Below are positions 47,160 to 54,598 of a DNA stretch of 64,000 nucleotides, one piece after another; positions within the stretch are counted from its first letter, which is position 1, and the number at the start of each line of letters is the position of its first letter. Made by a program: the position numbers and the translations under genes. Source of the DNA: Pararhodobacter sp. SW119 (GTDB lineage Bacteria > Pseudomonadota > Alphaproteobacteria > Rhodobacterales > Rhodobacteraceae); NCBI RefSeq assembly GCF_017811755.1, contig NZ_JADDJF010000002.1, forward strand, positions 62,001 through 126,000, read 5' to 3'. The notes beneath the pieces were generated by a model. The model was not told where the DNA came from and did no database searches. It saw nothing but the letters and a program-made list of their open reading frames with translations.

Positions 47160-47858
47160 ATGACCGAGAAAAGCTGCATGATCATCGGCGGCGGGCGCGG
47201 TATGGGCGCGGCCATCGCGCGCGAGATGCACGCGCGCGGCTACCGCCTGTCGCTGATGTCGCCGTCCGAGAGCTGCGAAAACCTCGCCGCCGAACTGAAC
47301 GGCGTCGCCCATCGCGGCCGGGCCGAAGTGGCCGAGGACACACAGGCCCTCTTCGATCTGACGATGAAGACCTACGGCCGCATCGACTCGGTCCTCATCC
47401 ATGTCGGCGGCCCGCCCAAGGGCGAACTGTTGGAGATCCCCGAAGAAGACTGGGACCGCGCCAACGACATGGTCATCAAGCCCGTCCTGCGCGTGGCCAA
47501 GCTGGTGACGCCGGTGATGCAGGCGCAGGGCGGCGGGTCGATCGTCGCCATCACCACCTTCTCGGCGTTCGAGCCCAGCCTGATCTTCCCCACCTCCAGC
47601 GTCTACCGCGTGGGCGTGTCGTCCTTCGCCAAGCTCTATTCCGACCGCTACGGCCCCGAAGGCATCCGCATGAACTGCCTGCTGCCGGGCTTCACCGACA
47701 GCCTGAACGTCGGCAAGTTCGCCGAGATGTCGGCCCTGAAGCGCATCGCGCGGGTGGAGGAACAGGCCAAGGCCGCGGCCTTCCTGCTGACCGACGATTC
47801 CAGCTACATCACCGGCCAGAGCCTGCGGGTCGACGGCGGTGTCACCCGCCACATGTGA
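47160..47858 (+). CDS. Atypical short-chain dehydrogenase/reductase lacking the YxxxK lysine
   Basis: A 232-residue SDR. The cofactor loop IIGGGRGMGAAIA is at residues 8-20 and the HVGGPP turn near 81 replaces NNAG. The usual catalytic Tyr-x3-Lys is not intact: Tyr149 is followed at +4 by Val153, and the nearest Lys is 158. The C-terminal GFTDSLNVG and YITGQSLRVDGG are normal. It may be one of the atypical SDRs with altered chemistry. It lies in the middle of the hydroxyproline-type operon, with GAGAGGA before ATG 47160. No standard pathway step needs an SDR here, so its substrate is open. Confidence 0.85.
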   Translation: MTEKSCMIIGGGRGMGAAIAREMHARGYRLSLMSPSESCENLAAELNGVAHRGRAEVAEDTQALFDLTMKTYGRIDSVLIHVGGPPKGELLEIPEEDWDRANDMVIKPVLRVAKLVTPVMQAQGGGSIVAITTFSAFEPSLIFPTSSVYRVGVSSFAKLYSDRYGPEGIRMNCLLPGFTDSLNVGKFAEMSALKRIARVEEQAKAAAFLLTDDSSYITGQSLRVDGGVTRHM

Positions 47859-47870
47859 AGGGGGCCACCC

Positions 47871-49349
47871 ATGCGCGACCAGCTTTTCATCGACGGCGCC
47901 TGGACGCCCGCCGCCTCGGGCCAGATGTTCGACGTGACCGACCCGTCCGACAACACCGTCTTCCACCGCGTCGCGCGCGGCGGCGCGGATGACATCGACC
48001 GCGCCGTCGCCGCCGCCCGCCGCGCCTTCGACACCGGCCCCTGGCCGCGCCTTTCCGGCGCCCAGCGGGCCGAGGTGCTGCGCCGCATCGGCGACGGCAT
48101 CGCCGCGCGCAAGGACGACCTCGCGCGGCTGGAGGTGCGCGACAACGGCAAACCCCTGCCCGAGGCGATCTGGGACATCGAAGACACCGCCGGCTGCTTT
48201 CACTACTACGCAGACCTCGCCGCCCGCCTCGACAACGACGCGACGCAGGACATCCCCCTCGGGGCCGAAGGCTTCACCGCCCGCGCCGTCAAGGAACCCG
48301 TCGGCGTCGCCGGCGCCATCATCCCCTGGAACTTTCCGATGCTGATGGCCTCGTGGAAGGTCGCGCCGGCCCTGGCCGCCGGCTGCACGGTGGTGCTCAA
48401 ACCCTCCGAACTCACCCCCCTCACCGCGCTCGAACTCGGCGCCATCGCCGCCGAGGCCGGCCTGCCCGCCGGGGTTCTCAACATCGTCACCGGCTTCGGG
48501 CCCGAGGCCGGGCAGCCCCTGACCGAACATCCCGGCGTCGACAAGCTGGCCTTCACCGGCTCGGTCCCCACCGGCGCGCGCGTGATGGCCGCCGCCGCCC
48601 GCGACATCAAGACCGTCAGCCTGGAGCTCGGCGGCAAGTCCCCCCTCGTCGTCTTCGCCGACACCCCCATCGACGAGGCCGTCGAATGGATCATGTTCGG
48701 CATCTTCTGGAACCAGGGCGAGGTCTGCTCGGCCACCTCGCGCGTCCTCATCGAGGCGCCGAGCTACGACGCGGTCCTCGCGCGCCTCGCCGAGGAAGCC
48801 GCGAAGATCCGCATCGGTCCCGGCCTCGAGGACGGCGTCCTGCTCGGCCCGCTGGTCAGCCGCGGCCAGCACGAAAAGGTCCTTGCCGCCATCCGCCGCG
48901 GCGTGGACGAGGGCGCGCGCCTGATCGCCGGCGGCGGCGTGCCCAAGGGCCTTGAGGCCGGCTGCTACGTCGAACCCACGATCCTTGCCGACCCCCCGCT
49001 CGACAGCTGGGTCTGGCGCGAGGAAATCTTCGGCCCCGTCGTCTGCACCCGGCCCTTCGACACCGAGGACGAGGCGATCCGGCTCGCCAACGACAGCAAA
49101 TACGGCCTCGCCGCCGCCGTCATGTCCGCCGATCTCGACCGCGCCGAACGTGTCGCCCGCGCCTTCCGCGCCGGCATCGTCTGGGTCAACTGCTCGCAAC
49201 CCACCTTCACCGAGGCCCCCTGGGGCGGCTACAAACACTCCGGCATCGGCCGCGAACTCGGCGAATGGGGTCTCAACAACTACCTCGAGGTCAAGCAGAT
49301 CACCGCCTGGGATCGCGCCAAACCCTGGGGCTGGTACCTGAAAGGCTGA
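47871..49349 (+). CDS. Aldehyde dehydrogenase, candidate 2-oxoglutarate semialdehyde dehydrogenase
   Basis: A 492-residue NAD(P)+ aldehyde dehydrogenase. Catalytic residues: Asn154 (IPWNFP), Lys177 (VLKPSE), Glu252 (LELGGK) and Cys286 (NQGEVCSA). The C-terminal APWGGYKHSGIGRELG is standard. In sequence it is close to betaine/aminoaldehyde-type enzymes. In context it would oxidise 2-oxoglutarate semialdehyde to 2-oxoglutarate, the last step of 4-hydroxyproline breakdown. GGGGGCC precedes ATG 47871, 12 bp after the SDR. Substrate assignment is contextual. Confidence 0.85.
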   Translation: MRDQLFIDGAWTPAASGQMFDVTDPSDNTVFHRVARGGADDIDRAVAAARRAFDTGPWPRLSGAQRAEVLRRIGDGIAARKDDLARLEVRDNGKPLPEAIWDIEDTAGCFHYYADLAARLDNDATQDIPLGAEGFTARAVKEPVGVAGAIIPWNFPMLMASWKVAPALAAGCTVVLKPSELTPLTALELGAIAAEAGLPAGVLNIVTGFGPEAGQPLTEHPGVDKLAFTGSVPTGARVMAAAARDIKTVSLELGGKSPLVVFADTPIDEAVEWIMFGIFWNQGEVCSATSRVLIEAPSYDAVLARLAEEAAKIRIGPGLEDGVLLGPLVSRGQHEKVLAAIRRGVDEGARLIAGGGVPKGLEAGCYVEPTILADPPLDSWVWREEIFGPVVCTRPFDTEDEAIRLANDSKYGLAAAVMSADLDRAERVARAFRAGIVWVNCSQPTFTEAPWGGYKHSGIGRELGEWGLNNYLEVKQITAWDRAKPWGWYLKG

Positions 49350-49353
49350 CCCG

Positions 49354-50370
49354 ATGCACTGGACCCGCACCCTGCAATCCGTCGACGTCCATTGCGAGGG
49401 CGAGATCGGCCGCGTCCTCACCGGCGGCGTGCTCGACCTGCCCGGCGCCACGATGGCCGAAGTGCTGGCGCATCTCAACGACACCGACGACAGCCTGCGC
49501 CGGTTCCTCTGCTCGGAGCCGCGCTCGGGCCCCGCCGGGTCGTTCTGCCTTCTGGTGCCGGCGCGCGACCCGGCGGCGGATGTCGGCATGATCGTCCTGC
49601 AACCCGATCAGGCGCACGCCATGTCCGGCTCGAACGCGATCTGCACGGTGACCGCCCTTCTGGAAACCGGCATGCGCCCGATCACCGGCCCGCAGACCGT
49701 GGTCACGCTGGATACCGCCGCGGGGCTGGTGCGCGCCGTCGCCACCTGCGACGGCGGCAAGGTCACGCGCGTCGCCCTCGACATGCCGCCCGCCTTCGTC
49801 ACCCGGCAGGGCGCGGTGATCGACACGCCCGAATGGGGACCCATCGCCTATGACCTCTGCTTCGGGGGCATCTTCTACGTGCTGATCGACGTCGCGCAGA
49901 TCGGCCTGACCATCGCGCCCGAAAACGCCCGCGCGCTGGCCACCATCGGCGTCGACCTGCGCGCCCGCATCGCCGCGCAGGACCCCGCCGCGCACCCCAC
50001 GACCCCGGCGCTGAGCGGCATCTCCTACGTCATGTTCCGGTCCGAGGACCCCGACGGCGCCCTGCGCACCTGCACCACCCTGCGCCCCGGCCGCGTCGAC
50101 CGCTCGCCCTGCGGCACCGGGTCGAACGCCAGCATGGCCGTGCGCCACGCCACCGGCCGCGCGCGGGTGGGCGAGGTCGTGGTGTCCCGCTCGATCATCG
50201 GCGGCGAATTCACCACCGAGTACCTCGCCGAAACCACCATCGGCCCCTACCCCGCCGCCTGCAGCCGCCTGTCCGGCCGGGGCTGGATCTACGCCATCAC
50301 CCAGATCGGCCTCGACCCGACCGACCCCTTCCCGCAGGGCTTCACGCTGTCCGACACCTGGGGCGGCTGA
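49354..50370 (+). CDS. Proline racemase family enzyme with Ser/Cys pair (hydroxyproline epimerase or dehydratase)
   Basis: A 338-residue member of the proline racemase superfamily. The second catalytic position is Cys253 in RSPCGTGSNAS. The first, normally Cys in MCGH, is Ser91 in MSGSNAIC. Cys/Cys enzymes are racemases or 4-hydroxyproline 2-epimerases. Thr/Cys enzymes are trans-3-hydroxyproline dehydratases, and Ser/Cys members are reported in between. Both reactions fit the neighbourhood: epimerisation feeds the FAD oxidase, dehydration feeds the imine reductase encoded next. ATG 49354 lies 4 bp after the aldehyde dehydrogenase stop, implying tight coupling. Confidence 0.88.
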   Translation: MHWTRTLQSVDVHCEGEIGRVLTGGVLDLPGATMAEVLAHLNDTDDSLRRFLCSEPRSGPAGSFCLLVPARDPAADVGMIVLQPDQAHAMSGSNAICTVTALLETGMRPITGPQTVVTLDTAAGLVRAVATCDGGKVTRVALDMPPAFVTRQGAVIDTPEWGPIAYDLCFGGIFYVLIDVAQIGLTIAPENARALATIGVDLRARIAAQDPAAHPTTPALSGISYVMFRSEDPDGALRTCTTLRPGRVDRSPCGTGSNASMAVRHATGRARVGEVVVSRSIIGGEFTTEYLAETTIGPYPAACSRLSGRGWIYAITQIGLDPTDPFPQGFTLSDTWGG

Positions 50371-50395
50371 CCCCCGCGCACACCAAGGAAACGCC

Positions 50396-51433
50396 ATGAC
50401 CGACCCGATCACCCTGCCCGTCGCCACGCTCCAGTCCCGCGTCGAGGCGATCTTTCGCAAGGCCGGGCTGAACGCGGTGCAGGCGGGCGCGGTCGCGGCG
50501 GTCATCGTCGCCGGCGAACGCGACGCCTGCAAGTCCCACGGCCTTTTCCGGATCGAGGGCACCTTGCGCACCGTCCGCACCGGCAAGGTTGACCCGCAGG
50601 CCACCCCGCGCCTCATCGACGGGCCGGGCGCGGGTATCGTGCGCGTCGATGCCGCCTCGGGCTTTGCCAACCCGGCCTTCGATCTGGGCCTGCCCGACCT
50701 TGTCGCCCGCGCCCGCGATCTGGGGCTGGCGGCGATGGTCATCACCGACTGCACCCATTTCTCCGCCCTCTGGGCCGAGGTCGAGGCCGTGACCGCCCAG
50801 AGCCTTGCCTGCATGGCGATGTGCCCCAGCTACGCCACCGTCGCCCCGGCGGGCGGCACCACGGCACTTCTGGGCACCAACCCCTTTGCCTTTGGATGGC
50901 CCCGCGCGGGGGGCGACCCTTACGTCTTCGACTTCGCCACCTCCGTCGCCGCCCGCGGCGAGATCGAGCTTTACCGACGCGCCGGCAAACGCCTGCCCGA
51001 AGGCTGGGCGCTGGACGCAGACGGCGCCCCCACGACCGACCCCGCCGCCGCACTGGCCGGCGCGATGCTGCCCTTCGGCGGGCATAAGGGATCGGCTATT
51101 TCGACAATGATCGAACTTTTGGCCGGGGTGATGATCGGCGATCTGACCAGTCAGGCCGCGCTCGACCATCTCGGCACCACCACGCTCGCCCCGAAACACG
51201 GCGAACTGATCCTCGCCTTCGCCCCCGACCGCTTCGCCGCCGGCCGCCCCGACGATCCGCAGTCCGGGGCCGAGGCCCTCTTCGCCGCGATCCTCGGCCA
51301 GGGCGCGCGCCTGCCCTCGCAACGCCGCTTCGCCGCCCGCGCGCAATCGCTGGCCCAGGGCATAAGCCTGACGGCCGAGGAAGCCGCCCTTCTGGACCGT
51401 TTCGAAGCCCAAGGACTCGCCGCCCTCGACTGA
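50396..51433 (+). CDS. Malate/L-lactate dehydrogenase-family imine reductase, candidate delta1-pyrroline-2-carboxylate reductase
   Basis: A 345-residue Ldh2-type NAD(P)H enzyme, unrelated to Rossmann lactate dehydrogenases. Family marks: GERDACKSHGLFRIEG with the conserved Ser-His near residues 47-48, DCTHFSALW near 117-125, the cofactor segment PAGGTTALLGTNPFAFGWP, and the late GGHKGSAISTMIELLAG. Members include delta1-pyrroline-2-carboxylate and delta1-piperideine-2-carboxylate reductases. Next to a racemase-family dehydratase this would convert trans-3-hydroxyproline to L-proline. Last gene of the + strand operon; a 30-bp palindrome begins immediately after its stop codon. Confidence 0.84.
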   Translation: MTDPITLPVATLQSRVEAIFRKAGLNAVQAGAVAAVIVAGERDACKSHGLFRIEGTLRTVRTGKVDPQATPRLIDGPGAGIVRVDAASGFANPAFDLGLPDLVARARDLGLAAMVITDCTHFSALWAEVEAVTAQSLACMAMCPSYATVAPAGGTTALLGTNPFAFGWPRAGGDPYVFDFATSVAARGEIELYRRAGKRLPEGWALDADGAPTTDPAAALAGAMLPFGGHKGSAISTMIELLAGVMIGDLTSQAALDHLGTTTLAPKHGELILAFAPDRFAAGRPDDPQSGAEALFAAILGQGARLPSQRRFAARAQSLAQGISLTAEEAALLDRFEAQGLAALD

Positions 51434-51463
51434 CCCCGGATTTCCCCGCGGGGAAATCCGGGG
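51434..51463. repeat. Palindromic repeat copy 1 (30-bp extended palindrome)
   Basis: Core ATTTCCCCGCGGGGAAAT at 51440-51457, extended by CCCCGG on the left and CCGGGG on the right to a perfect 30-bp palindrome. It begins on the base after the imine reductase stop codon. Very strong potential hairpin or cruciform; no T tract follows. Confidence 0.9.
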
Positions 51464-51491
51464 GGGGCGAGGCAAAGGTTTACAGATCCTT

Positions 51492-51509
51492 ATTTCCCCG
51501 CGGGGAAAT
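51492..51509. repeat. Palindromic repeat copy 2
   Basis: Exact copy of the 18-bp palindrome ATTTCCCCGCGGGGAAAT. It is preceded by TT, as is copy 3. Confidence 0.9.
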
Positions 51510-51582
51510 GGTCGCCCCCCTGTCACCCCGCGCTTCCACCTTCCGCGATGCCCCGCCCGCGGTGGATGGTGTACGAAACGTT

Positions 51583-51600
51583 ATTTCCCCGCGGGGAAAT
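51583..51600. repeat. Palindromic repeat copy 3
   Basis: Third exact copy of ATTTCCCCGCGGGGAAAT, followed by CGCCCCTGCC. Copy 5 is followed by CCGCCCCTGCC, so the repeat may extend a few bases on this side. 103 bp upstream of the hydrolase start. Confidence 0.9.
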
Positions 51601-51703
51601 CGCCCCTGCCACCGGACCTTCTGGCGCGCGACAAGTCGTCCGTTCCGAAAGGGCGGTGACTCGGCTATCCTGCACCTGGGCGGTGCTGGCGGCGGGACGG
51701 ATC

Positions 51704-52675
51704 ATGGTCAAATGGCTTCTCGGGCTTGTCGCCCTGCTGGGCCTTGTCGCCGCTGCCTTCTTCGCCTCGCCCTGGCCCGGTGTCCTGATCATCCGCGCGA
51801 TCTTCGACCGGGGCGCCGCCACCGCTTCCGACCGGCTGCAGGACATAGTCCCGCCCGAGGTCACGACGACGACCATCCCCTACGACCCCGGCGATGACAG
51901 CGCGGTTCTCGATATCTACCGCCTGCCGGGCGCGGCACCGGACCTGCCGGTGGTCGTCTGGGTCCACGGCGGGGGCTTCGTCTCGGGCCGGCGGGGCGAT
52001 GTCGCGAACTACCTCAAGATCCTCGCCGGGCGGGGCATCACGGTCGTCAATGTCGACTACACCATCGCCCCAAACGCGACCTATCCCGCGCCCGTGCGGC
52101 AGGTCACGCAGGCCCTTGCCCATCTGGTCGAAGCGCAGGACCGGCTGGGGCTGGATGCGTCGCGCATCGTGCTGGCCGGCGACAGCGCCGGGGCGCAGAT
52201 CGCGGCGCAGACGGCGGCGGTGCTCTCCAACCCCGATTACGCCGACCTCGTGGGCGTTCCGCGCGACGGATCGCCGATCCGGATCGCCGGCGCGCTCCTC
52301 TTCTGCGGGGTCTACGACATGCGCGAGATGGGGCGCGACGGGGGCTTTCTGGGCTGGTTCGTGCACACGGCCGGCTGGGCCTATAGCGGCACGCGCAACT
52401 GGCGCGAGGATCCGGGTTTCGCCTCGATCAACTTCCTGCCCCACCTGCCCCCCGCCTTCCCGCCCGCCTTCATCAGCGCCGGCAACGCCGACCCGTTGGA
52501 GGGGCAATCGCGCGCCCTGGCAGACGCGCTGGACGCGCAGGGCGTCGCGGTCGAACGGCTGTTCTTCCCGCCCGATCACCAGCCGCCGCTGGGGCACGAA
52601 TACCAGTTCGACCTGACCACCGAGGCCGGCGCCGAGGCCTTCGAGCGGGCCGTGGACTGGTTGTCGCAACTCTAG
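51704..52675 (+). CDS. Alpha/beta hydrolase (HSL/esterase family) with N-terminal membrane segment
   Basis: A 323-residue esterase-like hydrolase. The N-terminus (MVKWLLGLVALLGLVAAAFF) is a signal anchor. The oxyanion motif WVHGGGF is near residue 89, the nucleophile Ser in GDSAGAQ near 165, an acidic residue in SAGNADPLEG near 267, and a catalytic His in HEYQFD near 302. This HGGG/GDSAG pattern is the hormone-sensitive-lipase family. It is probably membrane-anchored facing the periplasm. It lies between palindromic repeats in the gap separating two convergent catabolic operons, and no link to hydroxyproline use is visible. ATG 51704 was chosen because it starts the anchor; the frame is open from 51548. 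Confidence 0.83.
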   Translation: MVKWLLGLVALLGLVAAAFFASPWPGVLIIRAIFDRGAATASDRLQDIVPPEVTTTTIPYDPGDDSAVLDIYRLPGAAPDLPVVVWVHGGGFVSGRRGDVANYLKILAGRGITVVNVDYTIAPNATYPAPVRQVTQALAHLVEAQDRLGLDASRIVLAGDSAGAQIAAQTAAVLSNPDYADLVGVPRDGSPIRIAGALLFCGVYDMREMGRDGGFLGWFVHTAGWAYSGTRNWREDPGFASINFLPHLPPAFPPAFISAGNADPLEGQSRALADALDAQGVAVERLFFPPDHQPPLGHEYQFDLTTEAGAEAFERAVDWLSQL

Positions 52676-52698
52676 CAAACGCCCCTTCCGCGCGCCGC

Positions 52699-52715
52699 CT
52701 TTCCCCGCAGGGAAT
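52699..52715. repeat. Palindromic repeat copy 4 (degenerate)
   Basis: CTTTCCCCGCAGGGAAT is a decayed copy with a G-to-A change at the centre and a lost terminal A, 24 bp after the hydrolase stop codon. Confidence 0.75.
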
Positions 52716-52731
52716 TAAGAGACTGGTAACC

Positions 52732-52749
52732 ATTTCCCCGCAGGGAAAT
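52732..52749. repeat. Palindromic repeat copy 5 (one mismatch)
   Basis: ATTTCCCCGCAGGGAAAT shares the central A variant with copy 4 and is followed by CCGCCCCTGCC. Copies 4 and 5 are 33 bp apart and probably arose by local duplication. Confidence 0.85.
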
Positions 52750-52929
52750 CCGCCCCTGCCCCGCGAGTCGTGGCCTTGCATGGGCAGGTTCGAGCTCTGA
52801 GCGGTCATACGATGCCCCGCTGGGTCGCCGGCTCATCGACTGGCGGTTGCTGGCTGCTACATTTATTTAATGCTATGCGGGTCTCCGGCTCGGACGCGGG
52901 TGCGTCAACCAGACTTGGATGGACCAATA

Positions 52930-53451
52930 ATGGATCCGTGGACATTTCGCAGGCAAGTTGTAACTCCGAATTTTGAGGAGATGATCGCGGACTTTGGAGA
53001 CGTCCGGCGTGCCACGAACTGCATCCTCTCAATTGACGCACTCGCGGCACATATATTTTATCATGGACGAGCCAATTTCCCGGATCGTTTTCAGGACCGT
53101 GACGATACTGGTTATAGAGAACGTCTGGCTAAGAAGAACAACGATTTCCGCATTCTACGTGATGTTGCAAAGGGCATAAAGCACTGCAAGTTAGAGCGAG
53201 GGCAACCTTTAATCACTGGCTCTGCCTCCATGGATTCGAGGGGAATCGGCCTTGTCGGATCAGGTTACTGGGATGACGAAGCAGTTTGGAACGACGAGGC
53301 GCGTTGGAATGATGGACCCGAGGAACTCTCGCAGGTGGTCGTCGAACTCTCGGATGGCAACGTCAGAACGCTCGAGGCCGTAGCCATTTCGGCGGTCGAA
53401 CTCCTAGATCAAGAATTGGCGGATTTTTCCGCTACTAGTGAAGGCCGGTAA
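52930..53451 (+). CDS. AT-rich orphan protein of unknown function
   Basis: A 173-residue soluble protein, MDPWTFRRQVVTPNFEEM at the start, with no signal, membrane segment or motif I can assign to a function. It contains a helical N-terminal half (VRRATNCILSIDALAAHIFY) and a Trp/Asp-rich segment GYWDDEAVWNDEARWNDG near residues 116-133. I have a faint memory of similar hypothetical proteins scattered in unrelated bacteria. Its base composition and codon use (many ATT, AAG, TTT, AGA) are clearly more AT-rich than every neighbour, indicating recent acquisition. GGATGGA precedes ATG 52930. It is intact, not decayed. Confidence 0.72.
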   Translation: MDPWTFRRQVVTPNFEEMIADFGDVRRATNCILSIDALAAHIFYHGRANFPDRFQDRDDTGYRERLAKKNNDFRILRDVAKGIKHCKLERGQPLITGSASMDSRGIGLVGSGYWDDEAVWNDEARWNDGPEELSQVVVELSDGNVRTLEAVAISAVELLDQELADFSATSEGR

Positions 53452-53569
53452 CCGTAATCGGCCGCTTTTGCGCACGTGCTCTCTTGGCACCAGACTGAAT
53501 GTCGACTTCGACCGCACAACCGATCCCCGGCGCGCGACTCGCGCACATCCCGGGGGGCGGGGCCGTTGG

Positions 53570-53587
53570 ATTTCCCCGCGGGGAAAT
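53570..53587. repeat. Palindromic repeat copy 6
   Basis: Exact copy of ATTTCCCCGCGGGGAAAT, flanked by GG on the left and CGGGGGG on the right, 11 bp beyond the stop codon of the minus-strand DapA-family gene. It mirrors copy 1, which abuts the stop of the opposite operon. Confidence 0.9.
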
Positions 53588-53598
53588 CGGGGGGCGGG

Positions 53599-54558
53599 TC
53601 AGGCGGCGTCGGGGGCCTGGGACCAGGCGGCGTACCAGGTCTTGAACTGCTTCAGTTGCGCCTCGGCAAAGGCTTGCTGGCTGGGCGACAGGGCGTCGGT
53701 CGGGTTGAAGTGGTGGGTGTATTCGGGGTTTCCTTCGACCACCATCAGGTGCTTGTAGTAGAGGACCAGGTCCGCGCCCTCGTCGAAGATCGACAGCACC
53801 TCGATCGCCTCGCTCAGTTCCTGCGCGTGGCGGCGGGCGCTGGGGTCGCCGGCGGCGGCGGCCTGGCACAGGTCCATGAAATGCAGCGTCTCGCGCGGCA
53901 GGACGTTGCCGATGCCGGTGATCGCGCCGACCGCGCCGCATTTCACGAAACCATGAAATACGCAGGTGTCGACGCCGGCCATCAGCACCACGTCGGGGTC
54001 GTGGCTGGTGATGTGCTCGGCGGCGTAGCTCATCGCCTGGGCGCCGCCGAATTCCTTGAAGCCGACGAGGTTGGGATGCGCGGCGCGCAGGTCGAAGAAC
54101 AAATCGGCGCGGGTCTCGAACCCGTAATGCGGGCTGTTGTAGATCACCGCCGGCAGGTCGGGCGCGGCGGCGAGGATCGCCTTGAAATGTTCCCGCTGCG
54201 CCGCGACGGAGGAGCCGCGCGAGAGCACCCGCGGGATCAGCATGAGGCCCGCCGCGCCGACCTTGGCCGCGTGTTCGGCCAGTGCCACCGCCGAGGCCGA
54301 GTTGATCGCGCCGGTGCCGACCACCACGGGCACGCCGGCGGCGACCAGCCGCGCGACCCCCTCCATCCGCTGGGCGTCGGTCAGAAGCGGCCAGTCGCCC
54401 ATCGAGCCGCAGTAGACCACCGCGCTCATCCCCAGCGCGACCAGCTCCTGCCCCTTGCGGACCAGCGCGTCGAAATCGGGGGCGCGGTCGGCGGTGCAGG
54501 GGGTCATCAGGGCGGGCATCATGCCGGTGAAGATGCTGGAATTCAGGGGGGCGTTCAT
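53599..54558 (-). CDS. Second DapA-family lyase, last gene of the TRAP operon
   Basis: A 319-residue class I aldolase-fold enzyme, only distantly similar to the DapA-family enzyme at 44977. Schiff-base Lys168 is in GFKEFGG and Tyr140 in VIYNSP. CGSMGDWPLLT replaces the GTTGE motif. The type MPALMTPC...DFDALVRKGQEL is one I associate with hydroxyproline-epimerase neighbourhoods. It may be the true 1-pyrroline-4-hydroxy-2-carboxylate deaminase, with the other paralogue acting on a related keto acid, or the reverse. It follows dctM by 40 bp on the same strand. Confidence 0.82.
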   Translation of the reverse strand: MNAPLNSSIFTGMMPALMTPCTADRAPDFDALVRKGQELVALGMSAVVYCGSMGDWPLLTDAQRMEGVARLVAAGVPVVVGTGAINSASAVALAEHAAKVGAAGLMLIPRVLSRGSSVAAQREHFKAILAAAPDLPAVIYNSPHYGFETRADLFFDLRAAHPNLVGFKEFGGAQAMSYAAEHITSHDPDVVLMAGVDTCVFHGFVKCGAVGAITGIGNVLPRETLHFMDLCQAAAAGDPSARRHAQELSEAIEVLSIFDEGADLVLYYKHLMVVEGNPEYTHHFNPTDALSPSQQAFAEAQLKQFKTWYAAWSQAPDAA

Positions 54559-54598
54559 GGGTCGGTCCTTTGCAAGCGGGTCGAGGGACGGGCGGAAG

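Noticed and set aside
45699-49589. A 1,296-residue minus-strand frame opposite the hydroxyproline-type operon
   Set aside because: Gly/Ala/Asp/His-rich shadow of five well-recognised plus-strand genes; no domain and no initiation signal.
52775-52800. GGTTCGAGC resembling a tRNA T-arm near 52785
   Set aside because: Only four of five stem pairs form, and no acceptor stem, anticodon arm or CCA-proximal pairing could be built around it.
51434-53587. The palindromes as a CRISPR array
   Set aside because: Spacing between copies is irregular (tens of bases to over 1 kb), genes lie between them, and no cas genes are present.
51440-53587. The palindromes as ends of an insertion sequence
   Set aside because: Each copy is itself palindromic, there is no transposase between them, and no target-site duplication could be seen.
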